Positions 26,272 to 34,895 of a stretch of DNA of 64,000 nucleotides are shown here, one piece after another. How positions within the stretch are numbered: the stretch's first letter is position 1; each line of letters begins with the position of its first letter. The notes beneath the pieces are model-generated. The model saw only the letters and a list, made by a program, of their open reading frames with translations. It searched no databases and was not told the DNA's origin. This DNA comes from JBOGJG01 sp050747825 (GTDB lineage Bacteria; Acidobacteriota; UBA6911; RPQK01; JBOGJG01). The translations under genes and the position numbers were made by a program. Location: positions 16,090 to 80,089 of the forward strand of contig JBOGJG010000277.1 in assembly GCA_050747825.1 (NCBI GenBank), read 5' to 3'.

Positions 26272-27180
26272 GGCCCGAACCTGCTTTGCCAGGGCGGCCG
26301 CGGCCAACAGAACCACTGAAATCCAGAGCAGGTCCGCCAGCAGTAGGTGCAGCAGTTGAATCCAGACGGGGGCCAGCAGCGCGATGTTGATCGATCCTAC
26401 GATAATCTGAATTACTACCAATAGTGCCACCAGATGTGAAAATATCCGCGTTTCCGGGCGGCGCCGGAGCGTGTACACGAACCAGGCAGCAAAGAGCAGG
26501 TAGCCGCCAATAATTATTGCCAGCGTCGGGTGGATGACCCGCAGCCGAATCAAAAAATGAGCTGTCGGAGAGAAGTCCTGCTGAACCCCCTCAGCCAGCG
26601 AACGGGCGGGAAACAGCGTATCCCCCAGAGCGCTAACGGCTCCTGTAGCACCCAGGGCCAGCAGAGCAACAAAGGCGAGACCCAGTATCCACGAGATTAA
26701 TCCCTGGCGACGCAAGCTAAGCCCCGATTTTCCGGAAGCCCACCAGGCGGTCAGGGTGAGCGCAGCCAGCAGCAAGAACGTATTGACCAGATGAGCCGCG
26801 ATGGAAACGGCCCGAGCTATGGAGGCATTCTGAGCCACCAACTCAAAGAGGACCAGCCCAGCCCCAATGAGAGCCTCGATAAAGATGAGAACCACAGAGA
26901 AGACGGCCCCGGTTCTCACCGGAGATCCCCTGGGAAAGAGACGAAAAGCCGACAAAAGCCCGAGGACCAGTAGAAGGGCCAGGCCGCTCGTCGCGCGGTG
27001 AGTAAACTCGATGAACGTAGCCAGCTCCGCAGCCCGGGGGATTACTTCCCCGTTGCAAAGCGGCCAATGGCTCCCACAGCCGGCCCCGGACCCGGTAGCC
27101 CGCACATAGGCTCCCCATAGAATGACCAGCAGAGTAAACGCCAGTACCAGCCATGCATAGGCAGCAAACCACTTCCGCAT
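26218..27180 (-). CDS. ctaA: Heme A synthase, CtaA/COX15 family
   Basis: A protein of 320 residues with eight predicted transmembrane helices. The conserved N-terminal GAYVRATGSGAGCGSHWPLCNG (Cys pair) and EFTHR (heme-ligand His) are intact, and further His ligands occur in the second half (RVIHPTLA and LLHLLLADLL). It oxidises the C8 methyl of heme O to make heme A for cytochrome aa3-type oxidases. It is divergent from hemH. Its last 18 codons lie antisense within the GGDEF gene's end. Confidence 0.93.
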   Translation of the reverse strand: MRKWFAAYAWLVLAFTLLVILWGAYVRATGSGAGCGSHWPLCNGEVIPRAAELATFIEFTHRATSGLALLLVLGLLSAFRLFPRGSPVRTGAVFSVVLIFIEALIGAGLVLFELVAQNASIARAVSIAAHLVNTFLLLAALTLTAWWASGKSGLSLRRQGLISWILGLAFVALLALGATGAVSALGDTLFPARSLAEGVQQDFSPTAHFLIRLRVIHPTLAIIIGGYLLFAAWFVYTLRRRPETRIFSHLVALLVVIQIIVGSINIALLAPVWIQLLHLLLADLLWISVVLLAAAALAKQVRASSLITRSHGMLDFRLFR

Positions 27181-27225
27181 AATCGCGGACTAGTATAATG
27201 GTTCTTTGGTTTCTTGGTTTAACCC

Positions 27226-28155
27226 ATGCATTACGACGCAATTCTGATCGTTTCATTTGGCGGACCCGAGGGGATGGATGACATCATGCCCTTTCTCGAG
27301 AACGTCACTCGAGAAAGGAGGGTGCCGCGTGAGCGATTGCTGGAGGTGGCGCATCATTATGAGTTGTTTGGTGGCGTCAGCCCGATTAACGAGCAGAATC
27401 GTGCCCTGATACGGGCGCTGCGGGCTGAACTGGATGAACACGGCCCGCAGTTGCCTATTTACTGGGGCAACCGTAACTGGCACCCTTTTCTCTCTGACAC
27501 GCTGCGACGGATGGTGAGTGATGGAATTGAAAGCGCGCTGGCATTCGTCACTTCAGCCTACAGCTCCTACTCCAGTTGCCGGCAGTACCTTGAGGATATA
27601 AAACGGGCCCAGGCAGAAGCCGGCCCAGGAGCGCCTCGCGTGGAAAAGCTCCGCGCCTTCTACAATCATCCCGGCTTTATACAACCTAATATAGAGAATG
27701 TCGCGAAGGCTCTGGAACACATTCCGGAACAAAGACGCTCCGATGCCTGGATTGCTTTTACCGCCCACAGTATCCCGCAGACCATGGCCGCCACTTCTGA
27801 CTACGAAGCCCAGCTTCAGGAGACGAGCCGTCTGATTGCCGATTCTCTGGGGCAGGGCAATTACCGCCTCGTCTATCAGAGCCGCAGCGGGCCGCCTGCG
27901 CAACCCTGGCTTGAACCCGACATCGGCGATTACCTCCGGGAGCTCAAGAGCCAGGGCGTCGAGGACGCAGTCGTTGCCCCGATCGGTTTTGTCTCGGACC
28001 ACATGGAAGTCCTTTACGATCTGGACACCGAGGCTCGCCAGCTGTGCAGCAAAATCGGACTGAACATGATCCGAGCCGCAACGGTCGGGACCCATCCAGC
28101 CTTCATTGCCATGATTAGAGAATTGATTGAAGAACGAAGAGGGGTCAGATCTTGA
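27226..28155 (+). CDS. hemH: Ferrochelatase
   Basis: A protein of 309 residues of the class I ferrochelatase family. Landmarks are ILIVSFGGPEGMDDIMPFL, HHYELFGGVSPINEQNRAL, YWGNRNWHPFL, the catalytic His in FTAHSIPQTM, the YQSRSGPPAQPWLEPDI strip and the Glu in SDHMEVLYDLD. It inserts Fe2+ into protoporphyrin IX or coproporphyrin III; the variant cannot be told here. It is divergent from ctaA, with a TATAAT at 27194-27199. The last residues (GVRS) and the stop codon lie inside a palindrome. Confidence 0.95.
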   Translation: MHYDAILIVSFGGPEGMDDIMPFLENVTRERRVPRERLLEVAHHYELFGGVSPINEQNRALIRALRAELDEHGPQLPIYWGNRNWHPFLSDTLRRMVSDGIESALAFVTSAYSSYSSCRQYLEDIKRAQAEAGPGAPRVEKLRAFYNHPGFIQPNIENVAKALEHIPEQRRSDAWIAFTAHSIPQTMAATSDYEAQLQETSRLIADSLGQGNYRLVYQSRSGPPAQPWLEPDIGDYLRELKSQGVEDAVVAPIGFVSDHMEVLYDLDTEARQLCSKIGLNMIRAATVGTHPAFIAMIRELIEERRGVRS

Positions 28156-28160
28156 CCCCT
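28140..28160. repeat. AGGGGTCA palindrome at hemH stop codon
   Basis: Perfect 8-base arms AGGGGTCA and TGACCCCT separated by 5 bases. The hemH stop codon TGA lies in the right arm, and the convergent PHP gene ends 2 bases beyond. It may serve as a bidirectional terminator. The sequence resembles REP-like palindromes that are dispersed in many bacterial genomes. Confidence 0.75.
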
Positions 28161-29055
28161 ACAATTCAACGACTCTACGCACGATCTCACCCTCTTGGCG
28201 AGTCAGAACCGTTATGCTGCCAACTCCGTTTTGCAACAGGTAGCTCCGCGCCTCTTCTATTCCGGCACCCACGTCGGCAGGACGATGGCTGTCGTCGCCG
28301 AAACAAAAGCCGATACCCATGCGATCGGCCATGTGCACCAATTCCGGCACGGGATAGGGACAGCCCAAACCCTTGCGAATACCGGCTGTGTTTAAGTCCA
28401 GGATACACTGGTGAGCGCGCACCGCTTCCAGGGTGCGCTCAGCCGCTCGATAAATGGCGGGCGTATCCAGTGGGCCGTAGCTCCGGCCGTTTTTGCGAAT
28501 TAAATCAAGATGGCCGACTACCTCCGGTCTCAGGTCGTCTACCATGCGCCCGACTGCTTCATAGTATTCAGCGGCCAGCGCTTCCAATCCGCCCTGCGAC
28601 TCCATGGCCAGCTCGAACTCTTGCGCGGAACCGTCCAGCATAAAATCACCGACGTAGTGAACCGAGCCCACCATGTATTCGAAATGAAACTGCTGGCGGT
28701 ATCCAAGCATGATTTGCTTGTATCGATCAGAAGGCACCACTTCGGCTTCAAAGCCGCGTAGAATCTGAATCCGATCCTCGAATTCCTCGACCAGGACCTG
28801 CAACTCGGAGGGGTAAGCCTGAAAATTCGATTCCAGGAGGGCCACATCCCACCCCTTCTCCAGTTCGCTCGAGTGTAAAAAACGAGATTCGAGGCGCGGT
28901 GCGTGCTCGCTCACGCCAAAGGTGTGGTATCCCGCGGCAATCGCGGCTTCCAGGATTTCGCGTAGAGTACCGACCGCATGCTCGCAAAACTGGCCGCTGT
29001 GGCCTCCGTGCAGCGATACTTTCCAGGCGGGGGTGCGGGTAGCACTATTCCTCAC
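28159..29055 (-). CDS. PHP-domain phosphatase, histidinol-phosphatase-like
   Basis: A protein of 298 residues with metal-binding PHP motifs: SLHGGHSGQFCEHA near the N-terminus, GVSEHAP, GFEAEVVP, MVGSVHYVGDF, VVGHLDLIRKNG and the C-terminal GDDSHRPADVG. This order is that of HisK/HisJ-type histidinol phosphatases, which make histidinol; there are no other his genes here, so another phosphate-ester substrate is possible. It starts with GTG at 29055, overlapping the small upstream gene, and is convergent with hemH. Confidence 0.88.
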   Translation of the reverse strand: MRNSATRTPAWKVSLHGGHSGQFCEHAVGTLREILEAAIAAGYHTFGVSEHAPRLESRFLHSSELEKGWDVALLESNFQAYPSELQVLVEEFEDRIQILRGFEAEVVPSDRYKQIMLGYRQQFHFEYMVGSVHYVGDFMLDGSAQEFELAMESQGGLEALAAEYYEAVGRMVDDLRPEVVGHLDLIRKNGRSYGPLDTPAIYRAAERTLEAVRAHQCILDLNTAGIRKGLGCPYPVPELVHMADRMGIGFCFGDDSHRPADVGAGIEEARSYLLQNGVGSITVLTRQEGEIVRRVVEL

Positions 29056-29254
29056 CCACAGGCTCTACTTCCTGGGGCCGAAAATAGAACGGCTGGCAGA
29101 AAGGGGCTGCAATCGGTTCACATCGAATAAAATCGCATGAGCCGGGTCTCTCCCCAATCAGTGAGACCACCCTGAAAAGTTCGCCTTTGGCGAAGCTGGC
29201 GCCATTGATCGTTGATTTGACTACTTTTCCAAGCGCGATATTAGCCACTCCCAT
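29045..29254 (-). CDS. Small conserved-looking protein of unknown function
   Basis: A 69-residue frame starting at Met 29254 and ending 11 bases inside the start of the PHP gene (GTGAGGAATAG overlap), which suggests translational coupling. It is rich in short beta-like stretches and ends with CEPIAAPFCQPFYFRPQEVEPVG, containing a Cys-Cys pair spaced by about ten residues and many aromatics. No known domain is recognised. The ribosome site is weak (AAAGG about 11 bases upstream). The frame is open further upstream to 29356, overlapping the MOSC gene. Confidence 0.6.
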   Translation of the reverse strand: MGVANIALGKVVKSTINGASFAKGELFRVVSLIGERPGSCDFIRCEPIAAPFCQPFYFRPQEVEPVGEE

Positions 29255-29292
29255 TCTTTTTTTTGCCTTTCCTGCTTTGAAATAAGGCCATT

Positions 29293-29781
29293 TTAAAGTA
29301 AGCGGATGACATCTCCGCGCCGGATTCTTCCGCCTTTCAGAACCCGGGCATACCATCCACGCCGATCTTTTAAAACTTTCACAAATTCTGGGCCTATTTG
29401 CACACCGATGTAGGGCAGCACATGCAGGATTCGGCAGGGCAAGCAGGCCTTTGAGATCTGGATGAGGACTTCAGGACCAAGCTGATAGCGGTGGCCGATC
29501 TTAAAGTCAGCGTAGTCGATGCCTGAAGTCGTAACATTTTCGCCCAGGTCTCCGGGTTGGATGGGCCACCCCTGGCGGTTCAACTCCCGGATCATCTCCA
29601 GGGGCATCAGGAGGATCGCCTGATCCATGTAATCGTCAGGACGCATCTCTTCTCTCCAGCGGTTGAAATCCGATATCAGACCCTTTTCGGTAACTTGGGC
29701 GCTTTCAACTGGATACTTGGGCAGTCCGCGTTCACCCGAGGTTTCGGGCTTCAAATTGATTTGGTAAAGGGTGCTCGCCAT
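29293..29781 (-). CDS. MOSC-domain protein
   Basis: A protein of 162 residues, essentially one MOSC domain (molybdenum-cofactor sulfurase C-terminal fold). The conserved GDLGENVTTSGIDYADFKIG and the Cys-bearing SKACLPCRI segment are visible, the latter being the expected sulfur-carrier site. Single-domain MOSC proteins (YiiM-like) take part in Moco-dependent detoxification or sulfur transfer. Its start lies 1 base beyond the M23 gene stop on the same strand, so the two are probably co-transcribed. Confidence 0.88.
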   Translation of the reverse strand: MASTLYQINLKPETSGERGLPKYPVESAQVTEKGLISDFNRWREEMRPDDYMDQAILLMPLEMIRELNRQGWPIQPGDLGENVTTSGIDYADFKIGHRYQLGPEVLIQISKACLPCRILHVLPYIGVQIGPEFVKVLKDRRGWYARVLKGGRIRRGDVIRLL

Positions 29782-29782
29782 G

Positions 29783-30631
29783 TCAGCGATCGGAGAGAAT
29801 ATGCATCAGCGAAAATGGATCGACTCTGGCGCCGGGCAGGCGGACGGTCCAGTGCAGGTGAGGCCCGGTGACGCGTCCAGTGGCGCCAACATAGCCAACC
29901 ACGTCGCCCTGGTTTACCCTCTGGCCTTCCTTGACATTGAAGCCGGACAGATGCGCGAAATAGGAATAAAGCCCCAGCCCGTGATCGAGGATCACGCAGT
30001 TTCCCGAGAAGTACAGATCGTCGGCCAGGACCACTCGCCCTGAGTTGGGTGCGCGGATGGGAGTTCCTTCACCGGCGCGAAAATCAGTTCCGCTGTGGGG
30101 ACTGCGGGGCTTGCCGTTGAGAATACTTCGCTTCCCAAAGCTGCTGGTGGACTCGCCATCGACAGGAAGGCCAAAAGGTCCCGCCCAAAGCCTCGCTTCA
30201 GTGACGGTGGCGAAGATCCTGCGGTTGCGGGCGGCTTCTCTCTCGATCCTATCCAGGACCTCCTGGGGAGGACTGACGAACTTCTCATGGACGGTAAGGC
30301 GCCGCGTTGGAAATTCCTTGCTGCTGACCGTGAAGGCGTAAGGGAGCACAACGGACCGCCCATCCTCAGCCGTCCCTTCCAGCCTTAGCTCGTATTCTCC
30401 CGGAGCAGCATCCAGATCGATGCCGACCAACCCCTGCCATTTGCCCTCTACGAGATAAAACGGAATTGTCTTACCAAAAACCGTACCCTGCAGGCTTTTC
30501 AGCGACTGAATCGAGGTGCAGGTAACGAGCACGGCTTCCCCCGGCTGCAGAGAACGAGCTCGGAGCGACACCTGGAGGTCGTCCGAAGGAGCCGCAAAGA
30601 GAGCAATAATTAAAACAAACCAGGAATACAT
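29783..30631 (-). CDS. Secreted M23 (LytM-type) peptidase
   Basis: A protein of 282 residues with a signal peptide (residues 1-15), an all-beta N-terminal domain and a C-terminal M23 domain. Zinc-ligand motifs are HSGTDF (His, Asp) and GPHLHW (second and third His), with YSYFAHLS between them. It probably cleaves peptidoglycan cross-links or activates amidases in the periplasm. It is followed by the MOSC gene on the same strand. Confidence 0.92.
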   Translation of the reverse strand: MYSWFVLIIALFAAPSDDLQVSLRARSLQPGEAVLVTCTSIQSLKSLQGTVFGKTIPFYLVEGKWQGLVGIDLDAAPGEYELRLEGTAEDGRSVVLPYAFTVSSKEFPTRRLTVHEKFVSPPQEVLDRIEREAARNRRIFATVTEARLWAGPFGLPVDGESTSSFGKRSILNGKPRSPHSGTDFRAGEGTPIRAPNSGRVVLADDLYFSGNCVILDHGLGLYSYFAHLSGFNVKEGQRVNQGDVVGYVGATGRVTGPHLHWTVRLPGARVDPFSLMHILSDR

Positions 30632-30655
30632 GCTGTCAGTTTGTCAGGCGCCGGC

Positions 30656-31255
30656 TCAGACTTCCACCGGCTTGACCGTTTGAAGAAAGGATCGAAAACT
30701 TTCCTCCCAGCGGCCTACGGTTGCCTCGGGTCCGGTCAGACGAAAGAACCAGGGGCCGGCTTGCGTTTCAACAATGGCCGCAATCATTCGATAATTGGGT
30801 CTGGGCTCGCCCGTAGACATCATCCCCATGGCGGGCCGATAGGTTCCGCTGATGTCGAGAATGGTCAGCGGTAGACCGTTGACTTCGCTCTTGCTCACTT
30901 CCCCCTTGGTCTCAGTTGGAGCTCCATCGGTCGTAAACTGGCCCGTCCAGCGGTCCAGGTTAGCCTGGATCGTTCCTCCTCCTCCTCCCTGGAAGAAGAA
31001 GACGGCCACCTCGGCATCTTCGACGCCTGGCTCACCACTAGCCAACTGGTATTGGGCCCGGCGCATGGGTCCGGGATTCTGCTCACTCCATTCTTCCGGA
31101 GGGGCGAAGGTCAGGCTGGCCTCAGGCGATCCTGCTTCAGGTTCCAATACGCCTTCACGTGTTGCCGGGTCCGTACCCGCGTCGGTGCCGCAGTGGACCA
31201 AGCTAAGCAGTAGAAGAGCGCTCAAAAATAAAGCCTTGTAGTAATTGCGGTTCAT
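30656..31255 (-). CDS. Putative lipoprotein of unknown function
   Basis: A protein of 199 residues with a lipoprotein signal (hydrophobic residues 8-20, lipobox LVHC with Cys22). The mature part has a low-complexity Gly run (around residues 90-95) and the closing GRWEESFRSFLQTVKPVE pattern, common in proteins that test a fitted response (PsbP/Mog1-like fold). The fold suggestion is weak. It sits between the M23 peptidase and DUF2203 genes on the same strand, with short gaps. Confidence 0.8.
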   Translation of the reverse strand: MNRNYYKALFLSALLLLSLVHCGTDAGTDPATREGVLEPEAGSPEASLTFAPPEEWSEQNPGPMRRAQYQLASGEPGVEDAEVAVFFFQGGGGGTIQANLDRWTGQFTTDGAPTETKGEVSKSEVNGLPLTILDISGTYRPAMGMMSTGEPRPNYRMIAAIVETQAGPWFFRLTGPEATVGRWEESFRSFLQTVKPVEV

Positions 31256-31266
31256 ATCAGGTGGTC

Positions 31267-31650
31267 CTAATCCAGCAGGGGAGTGCGGCCCGCAAATCCT
31301 GCATCAGTTTCATGCCAGAAATGAATATCGTCTTCTCCGTACTTCCAGCACAGGTATACCTCCCGGCCTCCTCGCAAGTGAGGAAAATCAATGAGTCCAT
31401 CTTCGACGCTTTTAACCAGGCAGCCCGCTTCCTGAATCTTCCCCAGACACTGCTGAAGGGCCATCAGGAGTCGAACGTAAGTCGTTCCGCCGGGACTCCC
31501 GGCGTTGCTCTGAGCCGACTGCGCCAGTTTTTCTACCAGTCCCCGGTAGCTCTCCAGTTGCTCGGATAGCGCCATAGCCTGGCCTACAAGCTCGCGGACG
31601 ACAGGCAGGGCTTGCCGGGCTTCATCAATTGTGAAAAATCGCTTCTCCAT
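31267..31650 (-). CDS. DUF2203 family protein
   Basis: A protein of 127 residues. The N-terminal FTIDEARQALPVVRELV and the C-terminal GLIDFPHLRGGREVYLCWK, then WHETDAGFAGRTPL, are the DUF2203 consensus. It is predicted to be a cytoplasmic, largely helical protein of unknown function. It is placed 11 bases before the lipoprotein gene, so the two are in one transcript. Confidence 0.9.
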   Translation of the reverse strand: MEKRFFTIDEARQALPVVRELVGQAMALSEQLESYRGLVEKLAQSAQSNAGSPGGTTYVRLLMALQQCLGKIQEAGCLVKSVEDGLIDFPHLRGGREVYLCWKYGEDDIHFWHETDAGFAGRTPLLD

Positions 31651-31684
31651 TGGCGCGGATTATACCAGCCGGCATGGACCTCGA

Positions 31685-32011
31685 TCAGCTAATCTTGTCG
31701 ATCTTAGCCGCCAGGATGAAATCATTCTCACTGAGACCGCCAATCTTATGCGTCCAGAGGGTGACCTGGACTTTTCCCCAAGCTAGGTAGATATCGGGGT
31801 GATGGTCCTCTTCTTCGGCGATCTCTGCCACACGATTGACAAAATCGAGGGCCGTCTGAAAATCCGAAAATTTAAAACTCTTCTCGATGTGATGATTATC
31901 AACCACCTGCCAGTTGCGAACCTTCTCTTCAAACAGCCTGATTTCCTCAGCCCTTAGCGCTTCGGTTTCGCCCGAGCAGGCAGTGCATTTTTTCTCGGCT
32001 AGCCCAGCCAT
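31685..32011 (-). CDS. phhB: 4a-hydroxytetrahydrobiopterin dehydratase (PCD/DCoH)
   Basis: A protein of 108 residues with the PCD active-site signature EEEDHHPDIYLAWGKVQVTLWTH (catalytic His pair) after the conserved WQVVDNHHIEKSFKF. It recycles pterin carbinolamine formed by aromatic amino-acid hydroxylases; no hydroxylase is seen in the window. Extra N-terminal residues contain a CTAC pair, which is common in bacterial homologues. A terminator separates it from the upstream radical SAM gene. Confidence 0.93.
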   Translation of the reverse strand: MAGLAEKKCTACSGETEALRAEEIRLFEEKVRNWQVVDNHHIEKSFKFSDFQTALDFVNRVAEIAEEEDHHPDIYLAWGKVQVTLWTHKIGGLSENDFILAAKIDKIS

Positions 32012-32053
32012 ATCAACCTCCAGGAATTCATCATTTAGCCTTTATGCTAATCC

Positions 32054-32078
32054 AAAAAAAAGCCCGCGGGAAGCGGGC
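32054..32078 (-). terminator. Rho-independent terminator after the radical SAM gene
   Basis: Read on the minus strand: stem GCCCGC / GCGGGC with a 5-base loop (32062-32078), followed by a run of eight T (32054-32061). It lies about 33 bases past the stop of the minus-strand radical SAM gene. Confidence 0.88.
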
Positions 32079-32110
32079 CTTTTCTTTGAGAGCAGATCTT
32101 GAAGACGGCC

Positions 32111-34117
32111 TTACAGGCCAAGCTCGACCAAGTCGTCCTTCTTCTTTTTCTTGAGCACCATCTCTTCGTAGTACTCGCGGACCTGAGCTGCCTCCTTGGC
32201 AGCCTTGCGGCGAAGCAGCTTTTCGTCACGGGCCGTCTGCGGCAACTCACCCTTGTCTTTTAGGCGGGCCACGTCTTCAACGTTGAGCCTGAGCGAGTGC
32301 TCATAACTTTGCAGATTTACATTGTTACCCCCGGCAAAGATCTCATGGCGTCCGTTGTCTTCGTACCACTTGGCGACGGTTGCATTCATGTGCATGTGCT
32401 CGATGATATTGCGCCAGCCATGGCCCGTGTTGTAGGCGCAAAAGGAAATCTCACCTTCCTGAGTAGCGTAGGGGATGATGCACATCTCGGTCCGGCGAAA
32501 GTCGTAGTTGAAAAGATCCTGGAACCACATGCCTGCGATGAAGAGAAAGTTCCAGCGATCGTTGCGACGCTCTTCCGGCGTCACCCCGTAATTCTTGCCG
32601 GTCAAGCCAAAGCTCTTATCAAACTTCTTCAGAATGTCCAGAAGAGTCAGGTTTGATGGAGACTTGAACGGTTTGTAGTGCTTGAGCAACGCCAGGCCCA
32701 TCATCAAATTGGAGAAATTCTTGCTGCGGGCCGCATCCGTCAGCTTGCGCATGTCGGCGACCAATCCGGGAATATCAAGGAACTGAGGAACGGGAGCAGC
32801 CTCTTTGGTCTCCTTGTCGATCATCACGGCCGTTCCCACGCCGCAGTTGGGGTGGCAACCACAGCTCACCTGACCCCAGTCGGCATTGGGCCCATGCACT
32901 AGATCTGCAAAATCGGCAAAGGCACCCATCAGAGAAAGGGGAAACCAGTCTCGAGTGGGTTCAGTCATCCCCGTCTGCCTTTTCACATCGAGCGCCATAT
33001 GGGAAAGCGTGTAGCGCTGGCGCAGCCGGCGCTCATCGGTAATGGCCTCATCACGGCCGGTGAAAGAGACCGGTTGGAAAGAAATGAAGGCAACCTTCTT
33101 GGGATTGTCCATGGCAAAGCGGATAATGGGCCCGACCTGGTCGTTGTTGACATCGTTGACCAGGGTGGTGACCAGGACGATCTCGATTCCCGCCGCGTGA
33201 ATATTGTCGATAGCCTTGAGCTTCACATCAAAGAGGTTGCCGATGTGACGGTGACTGTTGGCGTCATTGCCGATGCCGTCGAACTGCAGATAGGTGTAGC
33301 GCAGACCGGCTTCGGCCGCTTTGTGCGCAAAATCCAGGCTCTTGGCAAATTCAATTCCATTGGTCGCGCACTGCACGCTGTTGTAGCCGATCTTGCGCGC
33401 GTATTTAATGGCGCGGAAAAAGTGGGGAGACAGCGTCGGCTCGCCGCCTGAAAACTGTACCGACATCTGCCGGCGCGGCTTAATTTGCAGGGCATTGTCT
33501 AGAATCTCTTTGATTTCCTCCCACTCCAGCTCATGGACAAAACCTACCTGGTTGGCGTCCATGAAACAGGGATCACACATCATATTGCAGCGATTGGTGA
33601 GATCGACGGTCAGCACCGATCCGCGACCATGCTTAATGGTGCTGGAGCCATGATTGTGCAATGTCTCATCGTTGTGGGCTCGAATGTCACGGCCGGGGAA
33701 ATTGGACTCGATCCACTTGAGAAATTTGGAATCGATGGCCATGATGTCCTCGAATTTCCCATGTTGAGGGCAATCCTTGACCATCCATACCTGGCCGTCG
33801 CGTTCGATAATCTGGGCTTTGACTTCTCCCACCTTTTCCTCTTTAAGGATTCGGTAGTCCTCATTGCCCTTCAAGATTTTCGCGCGCACCTCGACCACAC
33901 ATTTAGGGCACAGAGAATCGGTTTCACGAGGCCAGCCGAGATTCGGCTTGGACTTCTCCCACGATTTCAACAGCGGCTTGTCGGACCAGCGCGGAGTAAA
34001 TGATGGGTTGGGCCTGTATTTATTGAAAAACTGGATAGCGTCGAAAGCTTTGCCCGCCGTAAAGCACAGGACCGAGTCGAGGCATTTGACAGCGGTTTTG
34101 GAAACGCTCCTGGGCAT
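32111..34117 (-). CDS. Radical SAM enzyme, Tes/MJ0619-like
   Basis: About 668 residues. A Cys-bearing N-terminal module (LCPKC at 69-73 and KDCPQHGKFEDI from about 114) precedes the radical SAM site C-x3-C-x2-C (Cys177, 181, 184 in RCNMMCDPC), then the FSGGEPTL SAM motif and a later Cys-rich strip CGCHPNCGVG. This order is that of the MJ0619/Tes family, whose studied members join lipid tails to make membrane-spanning tetraether or diabolic-acid-type lipids. The C-terminal 250 residues end in a Lys-rich tail. ATG 34117 follows AAAGGTGG; GTG 34129 is an alternative. Function is inferred from motif order. Confidence 0.8.
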   Translation of the reverse strand: MPRSVSKTAVKCLDSVLCFTAGKAFDAIQFFNKYRPNPSFTPRWSDKPLLKSWEKSKPNLGWPRETDSLCPKCVVEVRAKILKGNEDYRILKEEKVGEVKAQIIERDGQVWMVKDCPQHGKFEDIMAIDSKFLKWIESNFPGRDIRAHNDETLHNHGSSTIKHGRGSVLTVDLTNRCNMMCDPCFMDANQVGFVHELEWEEIKEILDNALQIKPRRQMSVQFSGGEPTLSPHFFRAIKYARKIGYNSVQCATNGIEFAKSLDFAHKAAEAGLRYTYLQFDGIGNDANSHRHIGNLFDVKLKAIDNIHAAGIEIVLVTTLVNDVNNDQVGPIIRFAMDNPKKVAFISFQPVSFTGRDEAITDERRLRQRYTLSHMALDVKRQTGMTEPTRDWFPLSLMGAFADFADLVHGPNADWGQVSCGCHPNCGVGTAVMIDKETKEAAPVPQFLDIPGLVADMRKLTDAARSKNFSNLMMGLALLKHYKPFKSPSNLTLLDILKKFDKSFGLTGKNYGVTPEERRNDRWNFLFIAGMWFQDLFNYDFRRTEMCIIPYATQEGEISFCAYNTGHGWRNIIEHMHMNATVAKWYEDNGRHEIFAGGNNVNLQSYEHSLRLNVEDVARLKDKGELPQTARDEKLLRRKAAKEAAQVREYYEEMVLKKKKKDDLVELGL

Positions 34118-34287
34118 AAGTTCTTCCACCTTTCTTTGCTTGAATTTGCTCTAAAAAGGCAAGTATCAGTCCCGCCGCATGACAGCGTCAACACAACTCC
34201 CTTCAGTCTGATGGCAAGGTTCGGATTTTTTTTAAAAAGTGATCCTATTTCCCTTCGCCCCAATGTTTTTGGTAAAATTAGGTCTCA

Positions 34288-34884
34288 ATGTTAACGATTA
34301 CTCGAGAAGCAAGAGATCAAATTCTGGCTGCTATGAAGGAGCAGGAACCCGGCAGGACCGCCGTCCGCGTGATGGCCCAGATCAGTGGGCTGGACTTTAC
34401 TTACGGTATGAAACTGATCGGCCCGGAAGAGAAGAACGCTGAAGACGTGGCCATCCCTGAGGATGGCTTCGACGTGGTGATGGATGCCAAGAGCGCCGAG
34501 CATCTCGAAGGAGCCACCCTGGATTTCGAAGATGGTATCCTGAAAAGCGGATTCAAGTTCAACAATCCTAACAAGCCGGAAGTCCCCTCCATTGGCGGAG
34601 GTCCGCGTCCTGATCTGGCGGGCCCTGTCGCCGAAAGGGTGCAGATGTTGATCGATACCGAGTTGAATCCGGCCGTGGCCGCTCACGGGGGGAAAATGAG
34701 CCTCCTCGGCGTTCGCGATGATAAAGCTTACCTGACGTTCGGAGGAGGCTGCCATGGCTGCGGGATGGTGGACGTCACCCTTAAGCAGGGAGTCGAAGCC
34801 AGAATTCGGGAGCTCATCCCTGAGATTCAGGAAGTCGTGGACGTGACCGACCACAGCACCGGCGAAAATCCCTTCTATCGTTAA
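34288..34884 (+). CDS. nfuA: NfuA-type Fe-S cluster carrier
   Basis: A protein of 198 residues: an N-terminal A-type (HesB/IscA-like) domain that lacks the three Cys ligands, then a C-terminal Nfu domain with Cys155-x2-Cys158 in GGGCHGCGMVDVTLKQG. This is the NfuA layout; it carries a [4Fe-4S] cluster between two subunits and delivers it to client enzymes. It is divergent from the neighbouring radical SAM gene, whose product needs such clusters, so a supporting role there is plausible. Confidence 0.9.
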   Translation: MLTITREARDQILAAMKEQEPGRTAVRVMAQISGLDFTYGMKLIGPEEKNAEDVAIPEDGFDVVMDAKSAEHLEGATLDFEDGILKSGFKFNNPNKPEVPSIGGGPRPDLAGPVAERVQMLIDTELNPAVAAHGGKMSLLGVRDDKAYLTFGGGCHGCGMVDVTLKQGVEARIRELIPEIQEVVDVTDHSTGENPFYR

Positions 34885-34895
34885 GTACCTCGTAA

